Notes: generated from the sequence alone by a model not told the origin. Counted from the first letter of the stretch, positions 30,881 to 41,885 are shown. The stretch is DNA of 64,000 nucleotides from Palaemon carinicauda (GCF_036898095.1 NC_090726.1:39899415-39963414); one strand, 5' to 3'. Translations and numbers: made by a program.

Positions 30881-31929
30881 TAAGTCACCATTACATCACT
30901 AAATGTCAAAACAGCTTGTAATGTTACGTTATTGTTTGCATTTTTGTCAATTTATATGTCCAGTAATTTACTACATATTTGTGTGCCCATTTTAATTCCT
31001 AATGAAACATGCCAAACCAGCTAGTTGGTGAGATATTAAACTACTGTACAGTATTATACATTTCTCATATTTATTGCATGATCTATGGATTTAAGGGAGA
31101 TCGTATGCTTAGCTTGGTTACACACCAGACTGTATTCCACTTGCGGTACACTTATGCTGGTGCGCATATTTCCTTATATTTTTAATATAAGGGGAGCAAA
31201 CCGTTGTTGCTATCCTGGGTCTTCATTGTCTTTTGAGACAAAATAGGCCTAGGCTATATGATAACTGCACATTTCAAACCAGCCTACCTATACAGCATAT
31301 GATACCCACTAATTTTAATGGGAAATACTTATTGAGGTTGGCTGAAACTTAAGCTTTTAGGTTGGTGTGTTTAATCTTTTCCCTGTAAACTCTAAGCCTA
31401 GTTCAATGTCTTCCCTGTATATGTTTCCCAAATAAAATTCAGGTACAAGATGACATCGTTTGTAGAACTGTGGACCAGAATGCATAAGTTATACTTGTAA
31501 TGCAAGGTAACAACAAGTGACAAGGTCTTTAAAGGACAATAATGAGCAACAGAGGTAAAGTGCATGTCACTACACAGTTAGCACAATGTCTTCGACTAAA
31601 CAAACACCCTAGCACATCTCCACCTAAGCAAATAGATCATCTATGCTATTGCTAACCCTTATCTCTAGCTCACATAAAAAAGTCGAGTTGTTATTATACC
31701 TGTCAAACCTATCAGGCCGTGAGTGGGTTTTAGAACACAGTCTACAGATGAGCAAGTTGTTCTTTTTAGAATATTACCACAACTAAAAATAACTCATTCT
31801 AAGAATATATGTTACAGATGTATGCGGTAAACCTACGTCATCTATTCGTAGGCTACAAGTAAGAAATTTAATGGACGGCTAGGGAAAAGTTACACTCTCC
31901 CCATTCAGTAGGATGCATAATCTTAGGTT
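30881..31929. other. Unassigned spacer
   Basis: No gene or repeat was recognised. Confidence 0.4.
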
Positions 31930-32105
31930 AATACCATGTCCCCCAGATGGATTTACTCCGCCTTGGCTTGCTTCAGTCACAAACATTATCTCAACTGTCC
32001 TCTATTCTTGTAAGTGGTACTTGGATGTGCTTTGCATGCCATCAATATAGGTCACTATCATAGTATCCTAATTACCTTTCATTTATATCACATTCCTCAA
32101 ATGGT
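31930..32105. repeat. Single copy of the 160-bp repeat
   Basis: Shares the ordered blocks of 21150-21640: 'cagatgga', 'ctccgccttgg', 'cattatctcaactgtcc', 'gtaagtggtacttgg', 'atagtatcctaattacc'. It is solitary here, in contrast to the three-copy array. Confidence 0.6.
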
Positions 32106-32929
32106 TTTTGAGCAGAAGGAGGCTCCGCACATAGTATTTCATGTTTAGTCAGGTTAAGACTTGATGTCTTCTTAAAAATTTAACAACGTACTGTAGTTAT
32201 AACTATTGTCAGGTTGTAATGAAGACCTGTCCATCTGTCAGTCAACTAGACACTCAATTTTGACTTCAGCCATAAGCAGTAAATACTGTACATACGTTTC
32301 CTGCCTCTGAAATTTTGGGCATGTTAAGTTTATGTTTTCTCTTTCCAGAATACATGAAGAAGTGTGAAGACATGCAGTTTTTTCTTGATAAAAGATACAA
32401 ATGTATAATAGGTTTATTCACAAACCTAGTCTTAATCTCACCATCCTTGTGCCTTTTGTAAGGGAATGGGTATGATTGTACGTAGAAATCCCTTCACTGC
32501 GTGTGGCTGTACGGCTATGAAAACAACCTGAACCTAGGGATGTTGATCTTCCTTGGGCATATAGCTGATGCTTAATTGGCAGGAGAAAAAGTTTAAGATC
32601 ACTCCATCCTCTTTTGATCGTCAACCCAGTTTTAAGACCATGTTGAAAGACATCAATTTGTTGTGGAAAGCAGCTTGTAAGGGGTTTACGGACAATTTCC
32701 TAGTTAACCATTGTCTACATAAAAAATTCTTAAGACCATGCACCTTACCAAAGGCTCTCCCCTTGTTGATTTCACAGATCCCTCTCCTAATACCCATGAT
32801 TTTTCACACAAACACATTCAGGGTAGGTTTGGGGGGGGGGAGAGTTATACAGAGGAGACCTGTGTGTTTAGGAAATAGTACCTTTAGTTTGCAGTACCTG
32901 TATTACAAATAAATGTGTTAGACCCTGCG
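32106..32929. other. Unassigned; possible 5' part of the DIRS relic
   Basis: A 114-codon plus frame (32568-32912) lies just upstream of the relic and in the same direction. It contains a K-T-M-L-K-D-I-N-L-L-W-K-A stretch that could be a Gag remnant, but I cannot establish this. Confidence 0.3.
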
Positions 32930-34230
32930 GCAGTCTTCCTGACAATGAAAAAGCCCAGTCTAAGGAACATGCACACCAAAATCTTCATCAACAACCAGAC
33001 AGAAGTCTGTTTTGTCCAGAGAGGGTGATCTTCATGAAATCAAATTCAGTAGTCCTTCAAATTATGAAGTTGCCTTGAAAGAGGGATATTATCTCCACCC
33101 CAGTCCACTTACCAGGCTCTCTCAATTGGGTGGTGGATGTCTTATAAAGGCAGACAACCTGGACACCTAGAGGATCTTAGACTGGAGCTACTTCCAAGAG
33201 TTCCTCAAAATTATCCCAGATCTCCAAGGGTACCTGTTCCACTTGATGTAGCTCCAAATGGTGATTCTTAGGCAGTTATAAGAGATGCCTTGAACCTCGA
33301 CAGGGACACTTGGTCTTCAGTCAATCTGTTTCCTCCAAACAGTTTGATTTAGAATGTTTTGAAGAACCAATTAGACCATAAAGGGACGGCTGCGCTTGTG
33401 CTTTTACTTTAGCCGAACAGTCCATGGTTTCTGATCACTCAGTTTCACGGTCACACCTCTGCTCAGTATAGCTGTATCGGATAGTAAGAAACTGAATCTC
33501 TTTACTTCCTCCTTTTTGACCAAGAACCTTCATGCCTGGGTATTCTCTCATGAATATAAGAAAACATCTCTTGGCTAACAACATTAGGTATTTGATGGCC
33601 TGGAAGAGCTCTTCTTCCACCAGACTATACTGTATCAGTCAGTGGGGAAGGCATGGATGGCCTTCCTTATGGTTAAAACCCCATGCCAGATAATCCCTGG
33701 ACTTCTTGGCATCGTTTCTGGTCCATCTCTGAAGATACGAAGCTTAATCCATAAACAATTTTGTTATACATATCTGCCTTGGCAGAACGTCTCAGGCAAG
33801 CTTATAACATGGATTTAGACTCTGGAATGTTTCACAAAATTACTCAGTCCTTCACTTTGCTATGACCATCTTTACCAATTTCTTCAATGTCCTGGTCACT
33901 TGATAGCTTTCTTGAAATTCACAAAATTACTCAAGTCCTTCACTTTGCTATGACCATCTTTACCAACTCCTTCAATATCCTGGTCACCTGATATCTATCT
34001 TGAAATTTTGGCTAATCAGGTAACTCCCTTAGTCTAAAAGAGCTCCTTCCAAAGATTGGATTTTCTATAGCCTTAGCCTTAGGAGCACAAGTTCGTAAAC
34101 TTGCAGCATTTACAAAGAACATTAATTCTTCACCCTCACTCCTTTCCCTGCTGATACTGACACATAGTCTTCTCTTTTTGGCCAGGAATAAAAATACCCT
34201 CAAGAGGTGGGATGGCTTTGAATTTGGGCT
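32930..34230 (+). pseudogene. Decayed DIRS-type element (RNase H to tyrosine recombinase), relic D
   Basis: Reading across several frames on the plus strand shows a degraded RNase H (K-I-F-I-N-N-Q-T near 32970) and a methyltransferase-like/linker part (W-S-S-V-N-L-F-P-P, then H-K-G-T-A-A-L-V, near 33310-33400). Recombinase pieces follow: S-A-L-A-E-R-L-R-Q-A-Y and D-L-D-S-G-M-F-H-K-I-T-Q-S near 33770-33855, then L-I-A-L-A-S-G-A-R-V-R-K-L near 34065-34110, and F-L-A-R-N-K-N near 34180. A segment near 33840-33990 is tandemly duplicated ('cacaaaattactca', 'ctatgaccatctttacc'). Stops and frameshifts are frequent. The sequence belongs to a lineage distinct from A, B and C. Confidence 0.6.
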
Positions 34231-34685
34231 ATAAAGCCCAGTACTGGGTTCTGTAAGGCTATTCAGCACCCAAGTGCATCTAGTTACACTAAGGGGTAGA
34301 AGAAAGAAGTACAGTAGTTATACAGCAAGAACAGAGATCAAGTCAATGGATAAAAAGAAAGTGCAACCAACAGTGCGCTGTGAAGTGCCCAAATGGTAAT
34401 ATCAATCTTAGGGGCTTCAGAGGTATGGCCCTCTTTATATCTTGGCTTTACAATTTTATATTGGTAACCTCTGTCCAATGTCTACCCTCCAATCATATTT
34501 TTAAAAGATTAACATCATCAAAAGGCTGTCCATTTTAAAATATTCCCAACCAACTACAGTAGTCCCTTTCTACAGGGGCTATCCGCGTTTTCATGACCTG
34601 CCTCATCAAAAAGTCAGATTCACTCTCCAGCCTTGAAACCCCTAATGTGAGAAAAATTGCTTCTACATTTTAATCTTTTGTAAAT
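34231..34685. other. Spacer between relic D and DIRS B
   Basis: No feature recognised. Confidence 0.4.
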
Positions 34686-34725
34686 ATGTTATTTTCCTTA
34701 GTAAAATAAATTTTTGAATATACTT

Positions 34726-34884
34726 ACCCGATGATCATGTAGCTGTCAACTCTGTTGCCCGACAGAAAAATCTAAGGTCGGGATACGCCAGCGATCGCTA
34801 TACAGGTGGGGGTGTACACAACAGCGCCATCTGTCGAGTAGGTACTCAGGTACTTCTTGTCAACAAGAACTCAATTTTCTCCTC
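34726..34884. repeat. DIRS B terminal inverted repeat (3' side)
   Basis: Reverse complement of 40978-41136 with three substitutions (near the outer end, near 34818 and near 34831) and one single-base indel close to 34880. Confidence 0.93.
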
Positions 34885-34928
34885 GGTCCACTGGTTCTCT
34901 ATGGGGAGGAAGGGAGGGTCCTTAAATT

Positions 34929-35019
34929 CATGATCATCGGGTAAGTATATTCAAAAATTTATTTTACTAAGGAAAATAACATTTTTCAATATTAATCTTA
35001 CCCGATGATCATGTAGCTG
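34929..35019. repeat. DIRS B internal complementary region
   Basis: 34929-34982 is the perfect 54-bp reverse complement of the 3' end (34686-34739). 34983-35019 is the 37-bp reverse complement of the 5' end (41116-41152) with a single mismatch. Same circle-junction arrangement as in element A. Confidence 0.92.
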
Positions 35020-35424
35020 ATTCACACCCAGGGGGGTGGGTGGAGACCAGCATACATGTTAACATTAGAAGCTAAGTATCCCGTATTTCATTTTAGCAGT
35101 TATTCAAAATAACAAACATAAAATAAATAAGTACCTGGTAAGGAAGTCGACTTGAACCATTACTCTGCCTTATTAAGTACGTCTTCCTTACTGAGCTTAG
35201 CGATCCTCTTAGGATGCTGAGCGACTCCTAGGTGCTGAAGTATGAAGGGCTGCAACCCATACTAAAGGACCTCATCACAACCTCTAATCTAGGCGCTTCT
35301 CAAGAAAGAATTTGACCACCCGCCAAATCAACCAGGATGCGGAAGGCTTCTTAGCCTTCCGTACAACCCAAAAAAAACAACAATAAAAAGCATTTCAAGA
35401 GAAAGATTAAAAAAGGTTATGGGA

Positions 35425-38328
35425 TTATGGGAATGTAGTGGTTGAGCCCTCACCTACTACTGCACTCGCTGCTACGAATGGTCCCAGGGTGTAGCAGTTC
35501 TCGTAAAGAGACTGGACATCTTTGAGGTAAAATGATGCGAACACTGACTTGCTTCTCCAATAGGTTGCATCCATAACACTCTGCAGAGAACGGTTCTGTT
35601 TGGAGGCCACTGAAGTAGCGACAGCTCTAACTTCATGTGTCCTTACCTTCAGCAAAGCATGGTCTTCTTCCTTCAGATGAGAATGGGCCTCTCTAATCAA
35701 AAGCCTGATGTAATAAGAAACTGCGTTCTTAGACATCGGTAAAGCAGGTTTCTTGATAGAACACCATAAAGCTTCTGATTGTCCTCGTAATGGCTTTGTA
35801 CGTCTTAAATAGTACTTAAGAGCTCTTACTGGGCAAAGTACTCTCTCTTGTTCGTTACCAACCAAGTTGGACAGGCTTGGGATCTCGAACGACTTGGGCC
35901 AAGGACGAGAAGGAAGCTCGTTTTTAGCTAAAAAACCAAGCTGCAAGGAACATGTAGCCGTTTCAGATGTAAAACCTATGTTCCTGCTGAAGGCGTGAAT
36001 CTCACTGACTCTTTTAGCTGTTGCTAAGCAAACGAGGAAAAGAGTCTTTAATGTGAGATCCTTAAAAGAGGCTGATTGAAGCGGTTCGAACCTTGCTGAC
36101 ATCAGGAACCTTAAAACCACGTCTAGGTTCCAGCCTGGTGTGGCTAATCGACGCTCCTTTGAGGTCTCAAAAGACTTAAGGAGGTCCTGTAGATCTTTGT
36201 TGGTGGAAAGATCTAAGCCTCTGTGGCGGAAGACTGCTGCCAACATGCTTCTGTAACCTTTGATCGTAGGAGCTGATAGGGATCTTACATTACTTAGATG
36301 TAAAAGGAAGTCAGCTATCTGCGTTACAGAGGTACTGGTTGAGGAAACTGCATTCGCCTTGCACCAGCTTCGGAAGACTTCCCATTTTGACTGGTAGACC
36401 TTGAGAGTGGATGTCCTCCTTGCTCTGGCAATCGCTCTGGCTGCCTCCTTCGAAAAGCCTCTAGCTCTTGAGAGTCTTTCGATAGTCTGAAGGCAGTCAG
36501 ACGAAGAGCGTGGAGGCTTGGGTGTACCTTCTTTACGTGCGGCTGACGCAGAAGGTCCACTCTTAGAGGAAGAGTCCTGGGAACGTCCACTAGCCATTGC
36601 AGTACCTCGGTGAACCATTCTCTCGCGGGCCAGAGGGGAGCAACCAACGTCAACCGTGTCCCTTCGTGAGAGGCGAACTTCTGCAGTACCTTGTTGACAA
36701 TCTTGAACGGAGGGAACGCATACAGGTCTAGATGGGACCAATCCAGAAGAAAGGCATCTACGTGAACTGCTGCTGGGTCCGGAATCGGTGAACAATAAAT
36801 CGGGAGCCTCTTGGTCATCGAGGTAGCGAATAGATCTATGGTGGGCTGACCCCACAGGGCCCATAGTCTGCTGCAAACATTCTTGTGAAGGGTCCACTCT
36901 GTGGGGATGACCTGACCCTTCCGGCTGAGGCGATCTGCCATGACATTCATGTCGCCTTGAATGAACCTCGTTACCAGCGAAATCTTTCGATCTCTTGACC
37001 AAGTGAGGAGGTCCCTTGCGATCTCGAACAACTTCCTCGAATGAGTCCCCCCTTGCTTGGAGATGTACGCCAAGGCTGTGGTGTTGTCGGAGTTCACCTC
37101 CACCACCTTGCCTAGAAGGAGGGACTTGAAGTTTCTCAAGGCCAGATGAACTGCCAATAGCTCCTTGCAGTTGATGTGAAGTGTTCTTTGCTCCTGATTC
37201 CACGTGCCCGAGCATTCCCGTCCGTCCAGTGTCGCACCCCAGCCCGTGTCCGATGCGTCCGAGAAGAGCAGGTGGTCGGGGGTCTGAACAGCCAATGGTA
37301 GACCTTCCTTGAGAAGAATGCTGTTCTTCCACCACGTTAGTGCAGACCTCATCTCTTCGGATATAGGAACTGAGACCGCTTCTAGCGTCATGTCCTTTCT
37401 CCAGTGAGCAGCTAGATGATACTGAAGGGGGCGGAGGTGGAGTCTCCCTAACTCGATGAACTGGGCCAGCGATGAAAGTGTCCCTGTTAGACTCATCCAC
37501 TGCCTGACTGAACATCAGTTCCTTCTCAGCATGCTCTGGATGCATTCTTGGGCTTGACTGATCCTGGGGGCCGACGGAAAAGCCCGAAAAGCTTGACTCT
37601 GAATCTCCATACCTAGATAGACAATGGTTTGGGATGGGACGAGTTGGGACTTCTCTATATTGACCAGGAGACCCAATTCCTTGGTCAGATCCATAGTCCA
37701 TCTGAGATTCTCCAGACAGCGACGACTTGACGGAGCTCTTAAAAGCCAGTCGTCCAAATAGAGGGAGGCTCTGATGTCTGCCAAGTGAAGGAATTTGGCA
37801 ATATTCCTCATCAGTTTGGTAAACACAAGAGGTGCCGTGCTTAGGCCAAAGCACAGGGCTTGGAACTGGTACACGACCTTTCCAAAGACGAACCTTAGGA
37901 AAGGTTGGGAGTCTGGATGGACGGGGACATGAAAGTACGCGTCTTTTAGGTCCAACGAGACCATCCAGTCTTCCTTCCTGACCGATGCTAGCACCGACTT
38001 CGTCGTCTCCATTGTGAACGTCTGCTTGGTGACAAAAGCATTGAGAGCACTGACGTCCAGCACCGGTCTCCAGCCTCCTGTCTTCTTCGCTACCAGGAAG
38101 AGACGGTTGTAGAAGCCCGGGGATTGATGGTCCCGGACTATGACTACCGCTCCCTTTTGTAGCAAGAGAGACACCTCTTGCTGCAAAGCTAGCCTCTTGT
38201 CCTCCTCCTTGTAGTTGGGAGAGAGGTTGATGGGAGTAGTTGCTAGAGGGGGATTGCGCCAGAACGGAATCCTGTACCCCTCTCTTAGCAACTTCACAGA
38301 CTGAGCGCCTGCACCTCTGCTCTCCCAA
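35425..38328 (-). CDS. Tyrosine recombinase of DIRS B (C-terminal part of a 967-codon frame)
   Basis: The recombinase covers about the last 360 codons (35425 to about 36510). Catalytic residues are visible in T-A-K-R-V-S-E, T-H-E-V-R-A-V-A-T-S, T-Y-W-R-S-K and the F-Y-L-K-D tyrosine. It is intact. The leading roughly 600 codons run over the RT gene in another frame; they stay open as in A and are similar in peptide sequence to A's, but show no known domain. Confidence 0.88.
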   Translation of the reverse strand: MGEQRCRRSVCEVAKRGVQDSVLAQSPSSNYSHQPLSQLQGGGQEASFAARGVSLATKGSGSHSPGPSIPGLLQPSLPGSEEDRRLETGAGRQCSQCFCHQADVHNGDDEVGASIGQEGRLDGLVGPKRRVLSCPRPSRLPTFPKVRLWKGRVPVPSPVLWPKHGTSCVYQTDEEYCQIPSLGRHQSLPLFGRLAFKSSVKSSLSGESQMDYGSDQGIGSPGQYREVPTRPIPNHCLSRYGDSESSFSGFSVGPQDQSSPRMHPEHAEKELMFSQAVDESNRDTFIAGPVHRVRETPPPPPSVSSSCSLEKGHDARSGLSSYIRRDEVCTNVVEEQHSSQGRSTIGCSDPRPPALLGRIGHGLGCDTGRTGMLGHVESGAKNTSHQLQGAIGSSSGLEKLQVPPSRQGGGGELRQHHSLGVHLQARGDSFEEVVRDRKGPPHLVKRSKDFAGNEVHSRRHECHGRSPQPEGSGHPHRVDPSQECLQQTMGPVGSAHHRSIRYLDDQEAPDLLFTDSGPSSSSRRCLSSGLVPSRPVCVPSVQDCQQGTAEVRLSRRDTVDVGCSPLARERMVHRGTAMASGRSQDSSSKSGPSASAARKEGTPKPPRSSSDCLQTIERLSRARGFSKEAARAIARARRTSTLKVYQSKWEVFRSWCKANAVSSTSTSVTQIADFLLHLSNVRSLSAPTIKGYRSMLAAVFRHRGLDLSTNKDLQDLLKSFETSKERRLATPGWNLDVVLRFLMSARFEPLQSASFKDLTLKTLFLVCLATAKRVSEIHAFSRNIGFTSETATCSLQLGFLAKNELPSRPWPKSFEIPSLSNLVGNEQERVLCPVRALKYYLRRTKPLRGQSEALWCSIKKPALPMSKNAVSYYIRLLIREAHSHLKEEDHALLKVRTHEVRAVATSVASKQNRSLQSVMDATYWRSKSVFASFYLKDVQSLYENCYTLGPFVAASAVVGEGSTTTFP

Positions 38329-38570
38329 GCCTGCCAGTAGTTCTTGAGCCTGGCTCCCACTGCTGTCTGGAGAGGAAGGCAGTCAGATTCTGCCTTTTGA
38401 GGACTTGGAACCCTTCTTCTTTTTGCCATGATGACTGTCGGCACGGGTACCTCCTCTGCTGGAGGTTCTGCCACGAAAGGGCGGGATGAACCTAGATGCT
38501 GGTGTGTCCATCCTAGGTCTAGGCACGGAAGGTAAAGAGACTTTACGTGCGGAAGAAGCCACCAGGTCAT
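36324..38570 (-). pseudogene. RT / RNase H / methyltransferase-like gene of DIRS B with one nonsense codon
   Basis: The frame is open from 38570 to a TGA at 37515-37517, then continues in the same frame to 36324. The stop lies just after the RT domain (after the S-M-L-R-R-N block) where element A reads serine. Upstream are S-L-D-L-K-D-A-Y and Y-L-D-D-W; downstream are the RNase H motifs (F-S-D-A-S-D-T-G-W-G-A, H-I-N-C-K-E-L-L, N-S-D-N-T-T-A-L, D-R-L-S-R) and the F-P-P-F block. All other catalytic positions are preserved, so the lesion is a single substitution (or a sequencing error). Confidence 0.88.
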
Positions 38571-40767
38571 GGGTATCCTTCTGGATCAACGAGGCAGCAA
38601 TCCCCTTGATCAGCTCTTCCGGAAAGAGACACTGGGAAAGCGGAGCAAACATCAACTCCGACTTCTGGCATGGTGTGATCCCCGCAGACAAGAAGGAGCA
38701 AAGATGATCTCTCTTCTTAAGCACTCCAGACACGTACGAAGCCGCAAGTTCACCAGACCCATCCCGAATGGCTTTGTCCATGCTAGACATGATAAGCATG
38801 GCAGAGTCCTTATCCGAAGGGGAGGTCTTTCTGCTTAACGCCCCCAAACACCAGTCGAGGAAGTTGAAGATCTCAAAAGCACGAAAAACTCCCTTCAACA
38901 GATGGTCCATGTCAGAGAAGGACCAGCAAATCTTGGAGCGTCTCATAGCCAGCCTGCGGGGAGAGTCAACCAGACTTGAGAAGTCGCCCTGGGCAGAGGC
39001 AGGAACTCCCAAGCCGGGTTCCTCTCCCGTGGCATACCAGACGCTAGATTTGGAAGCAAGCTTGGTAGGCGGAAAGATGAAAGCAGTCTTTCCCTGTTGC
39101 TTCTTGGACTGCAACCACTCTCCCATTACCCTCAAAGCTCTCTTGGATGAGCGTGCGAGTACGAGTTTCGTGAAGGCAGGAGCTGCTGACTGCATGCCTA
39201 AAGCGAACTCGGAGGGAGGTGAGCGCGGGGTTGCAGACACAAACTGTTCCGGATACAACTCCCTGAACAGGGCAAGGACTTTCCTAAAGTCTAAGGAGGG
39301 AGGCGTAGACTTGGGTTCTTCTAAGTCGGAGTGCGGATCGTCCAAATGCGCAGCTTCGTCGTCATCAGATACTCCATCATCCGAATGCTGAGGAGGAAGT
39401 GGCAAAGGTGGAGCAGAAAGCTGAACGGCTGAATCCGGCAGCACGGGAGCATGCGTAGCTGCACCGGATCCAACATCATGCCGCTGCTGGTCAGTCTGCG
39501 AGCTGGCAACAACAAAAGCGGAGTGCTGGTGCGTGGGAGGGACTGCCGTGGGTTGCGGAGCATGCCGCATTGCGTCAAAACACGGCAGCTTGACAGCACC
39601 TTCCCACTGCTGATGCGGTAGCTCACGCATGTCAACGGAGGGTGCAGCATGAACATGCGTCTGGCAGGGTCGACTGCGCATCGGTGGTGGAGCTCTCACA
39701 GGTGGAGTGTGGGAGCAGGCAGCCGCAGTATCTGCTGAGCGCACAACCGTGGCAGGTTGTAGGTTAACAGGTGCAGTGTCAACCTTCTCAGCACGATACT
39801 CCTGCATGAAGGAAGCAAGCTGAGACTGCATAGTCTGCAGCATGGACCACTTAGGGTCTACCGTGGTTGGTGCAGCAACAGACGGAGTAGTTGCCTGCTG
39901 CGGAACCACTCTACCTCTCTTGGGAGGTGTGCAGTCTTCGGAAGACTGCGGCGAGTCCGAACTGACCCAGTGGCTACACCTGGGCCGTTGGACTCGCTCG
40001 GAAGGGACCTTACGCTTGAGAGGTCGTGAGACCTTGGTCCAACGTTTCTTCCTAGAAACTTCTTCCACAGACGAGGAATGATAGGGCTCATTCGTCTGTT
40101 TGTGGATGGGACGATCTCTGACAGATACGTCCGCAACCACTGAGGGTACATCCGTACGCTGATCAAGGCCTGTCGAACCCTTTGGTCCTACGACATTGCT
40201 TCTCCCCTGGGCTTGGGAGCTTGCAAGAGGTCCCGGACTGGGAGGACGACTGGCACGAACAGATGTACCCTCATGCGCAACACTGACACTGACACTTTTC
40301 ACTTCACTTGCACTCACTACACTTCCCACTGCACTTTGCGCTTTCAACTCTTTGACATCGGCCAAAAGTTGATTCCGGTCATTAGCTAATGACTCCACTC
40401 TGTCACCAAGAGCCTGAATGGCACGCATCATGTCCGCCATGGAGGGTTGAGCACTAGTAGCAGGGTCGGGAGTCACCACTACAGGGGAAGGAGTAGGTTG
40501 AGGGGCATGGGGAGAGGAAAAATCAAACGAGCGAGAAGAACTCCTCCTGATCCTATCCTTCTCTAGCCTACGTGCATTCTTTAGGAATTCGTTAAAATCG
40601 AATTCCGAAAGCCCAGCGCATTCCTCACATCGATCTTCCAATTGACAGGATTTGCCCCTACAATTGGAACAAACGGTGTGAGGATCTATGGAGGCCTTCG
40701 GAAGACGCCTAGAACAAGCCCTAACGCTACACTGCCTGTACTTAGGGACTTGAGAATGGTCAGACAT
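38383..40767 (-). CDS. Gag-like protein of DIRS B (about 794 aa)
   Basis: Counterpart of the Gag of element A. The frame is open from 40812, but I choose the methionine at 40767 (MSDHSQ...) because it aligns with the start in A. The N-terminal cysteine cluster (C-x-x-x-x-C, C-S-N-C, C-E-E-C) is kept. The Pro/Gln-rich middle is shorter than in A. The C-terminal third is well conserved (S-S-K-R-A-L-R, F-S-S-L-V-D-S-P-R-R, then P-C-Q-K-S-E). It is intact and overlaps the RT frame by 188 bp. Confidence 0.85.
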   Translation of the reverse strand: MSDHSQVPKYRQCSVRACSRRLPKASIDPHTVCSNCRGKSCQLEDRCEECAGLSEFDFNEFLKNARRLEKDRIRRSSSRSFDFSSPHAPQPTPSPVVVTPDPATSAQPSMADMMRAIQALGDRVESLANDRNQLLADVKELKAQSAVGSVVSASEVKSVSVSVAHEGTSVRASRPPSPGPLASSQAQGRSNVVGPKGSTGLDQRTDVPSVVADVSVRDRPIHKQTNEPYHSSSVEEVSRKKRWTKVSRPLKRKVPSERVQRPRCSHWVSSDSPQSSEDCTPPKRGRVVPQQATTPSVAAPTTVDPKWSMLQTMQSQLASFMQEYRAEKVDTAPVNLQPATVVRSADTAAACSHTPPVRAPPPMRSRPCQTHVHAAPSVDMRELPHQQWEGAVKLPCFDAMRHAPQPTAVPPTHQHSAFVVASSQTDQQRHDVGSGAATHAPVLPDSAVQLSAPPLPLPPQHSDDGVSDDDEAAHLDDPHSDLEEPKSTPPSLDFRKVLALFRELYPEQFVSATPRSPPSEFALGMQSAAPAFTKLVLARSSKRALRVMGEWLQSKKQQGKTAFIFPPTKLASKSSVWYATGEEPGLGVPASAQGDFSSLVDSPRRLAMRRSKICWSFSDMDHLLKGVFRAFEIFNFLDWCLGALSRKTSPSDKDSAMLIMSSMDKAIRDGSGELAASYVSGVLKKRDHLCSFLSAGITPCQKSELMFAPLSQCLFPEELIKGIAASLIQKDTHDLVASSARKVSLPSVPRPRMDTPASRFIPPFRGRTSSRGGTRADSHHGKKKKGSKSSKGRI

Positions 40768-40977
40768 CTTGAATTCTTGAATTAGCCAAGGGGGAAATCC
40801 AAAATCTAGCAAAGTTCATTAACAATTAATCCAAATCTAATCAAAAAGCTTGATAAGCTAATGATAATAGTTCCTGAATAGCGAAAGCTAAAATCTAGAG
40901 CGAATACATCACCAAATCGTGAAAAACAACTCCAGAAACAACAGCGTATCCAAGTAGGTCTTGCCGGTGGCACGACA

Positions 40978-41136
40978 GAGGAAAAATTGAGTTCTTGTTG
41001 ACAAGAAGTACCTGAGTACCTACTCGACATATGGCGCTGTTGGGTACACCCCCACCTGTATAGCGATCGCTGGCGTATCCCGACCTTAGATTTTTCTGTC
41101 GGGCAACAGAGTTGACAGCTACATGATCATCGGCTA
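40978..41136. repeat. DIRS B terminal inverted repeat (5' side)
   Basis: Partner of 34726-34884. It contains 'gatcatcggc' where the other arm and the internal region have the GGGT-type base, so the substitution is in this copy. Confidence 0.93.
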
Positions 41137-41152
41137 AGATTAATATTGAAAA

Positions 41153-41599
41153 ATGCAATTTCAGGGAATCAAGAAATTTACAGGTTGGTCTGGGCATAGG
41201 ATGCTTATAAGACATTTACCTGAAACAAATCTACAGCTCAACATGCGTACATGGTCCTCAGCTTGAACGTCACAGCCGCTAAAAGAAATCAGGTAATAGA
41301 AAGGGATCAAGGTGGAAGCAAAATGATCACATTTAGGAAACCAATTTCTCAAGTACAGTACATTCACCTCTTTAAAAAGTGGCACTGAATAAGTCCACTT
41401 CCCCAAGACCAAAGTACCCGGAGGCTCTGAAACCAAAGGTGCAGAGAGTTGGATGCCTTCCCTCAAAGCAGGAGGAATAACCTCCTAAAAAATTTACTTC
41501 CTTTTTCCATGTATAAAATAATTCACAAACTGGCTAATCAGATATTAGAGCATTAACTACCAGTCAATTAAAAAGATTGGAGCGTTTGTAGGGTGACGG
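41153..41599. other. Spacer right of DIRS B
   Basis: A 101-codon minus frame (41161-41466) has no recognisable domain. Nothing else is supported. Confidence 0.4.
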
Positions 41600-41885
41600 C
41601 CAGATCCCGTAGAAAACGGGAATATTCTGAACTGTGGCCGTCATTCTAAAAACGATTTTAGCGGGAGAAGCTAACTTAAAAAACCCACCTAACCTATGCT
41701 AAAAGCCATATCCTTACCCAGGGGGGCTTCGCCCCCCCGGACCCCCCCCCCCCCCCCTTACACAACAGTTTCCTTACCTACGAGTACGACGGGAGAAGCT
41801 AACTTAAAAAACCCACCTAACCTATGCTAAAAGCCGTGTCCTTACCAAGGGGGGCTGCGCCCCCCCCGGACCCCCCCTTACACAA
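41600..41885. repeat. Tandem duplication carrying GC-rich hairpins
   Basis: Two copies of 'gggagaagctaacttaaaaa', 'acccacctaacctatgctaa', 'aagcc.t.tccttacc' and a strong hairpin, GGGGGGCTTCGCCCCCCC in the first and GGGGGGCTGCGCCCCCCC in the second, each followed by 'ggacccccc' and 'ttacacaaca' (first about 41660-41767, second about 41789-41887). The hairpins have seven-base GC stems with tetraloop-like tips. Class unknown; a repeat element is likely. Confidence 0.7.

Larger units (their letters stand above)
34686..41152 (-). mobile_element. DIRS-type retrotransposon B, nearly intact (6467 bp)
   Basis: Same layout and strand as element A, with clear but diverged protein similarity throughout. 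The terminal inverted repeats differ by three substitutions and one indel over about 158 bp, and the RT gene has one in-frame stop. It therefore looks older than A and probably cannot move on its own, but could be mobilised in trans. It ends 1.05 kb before the start codon of the kringle gene. Confidence 0.92.
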
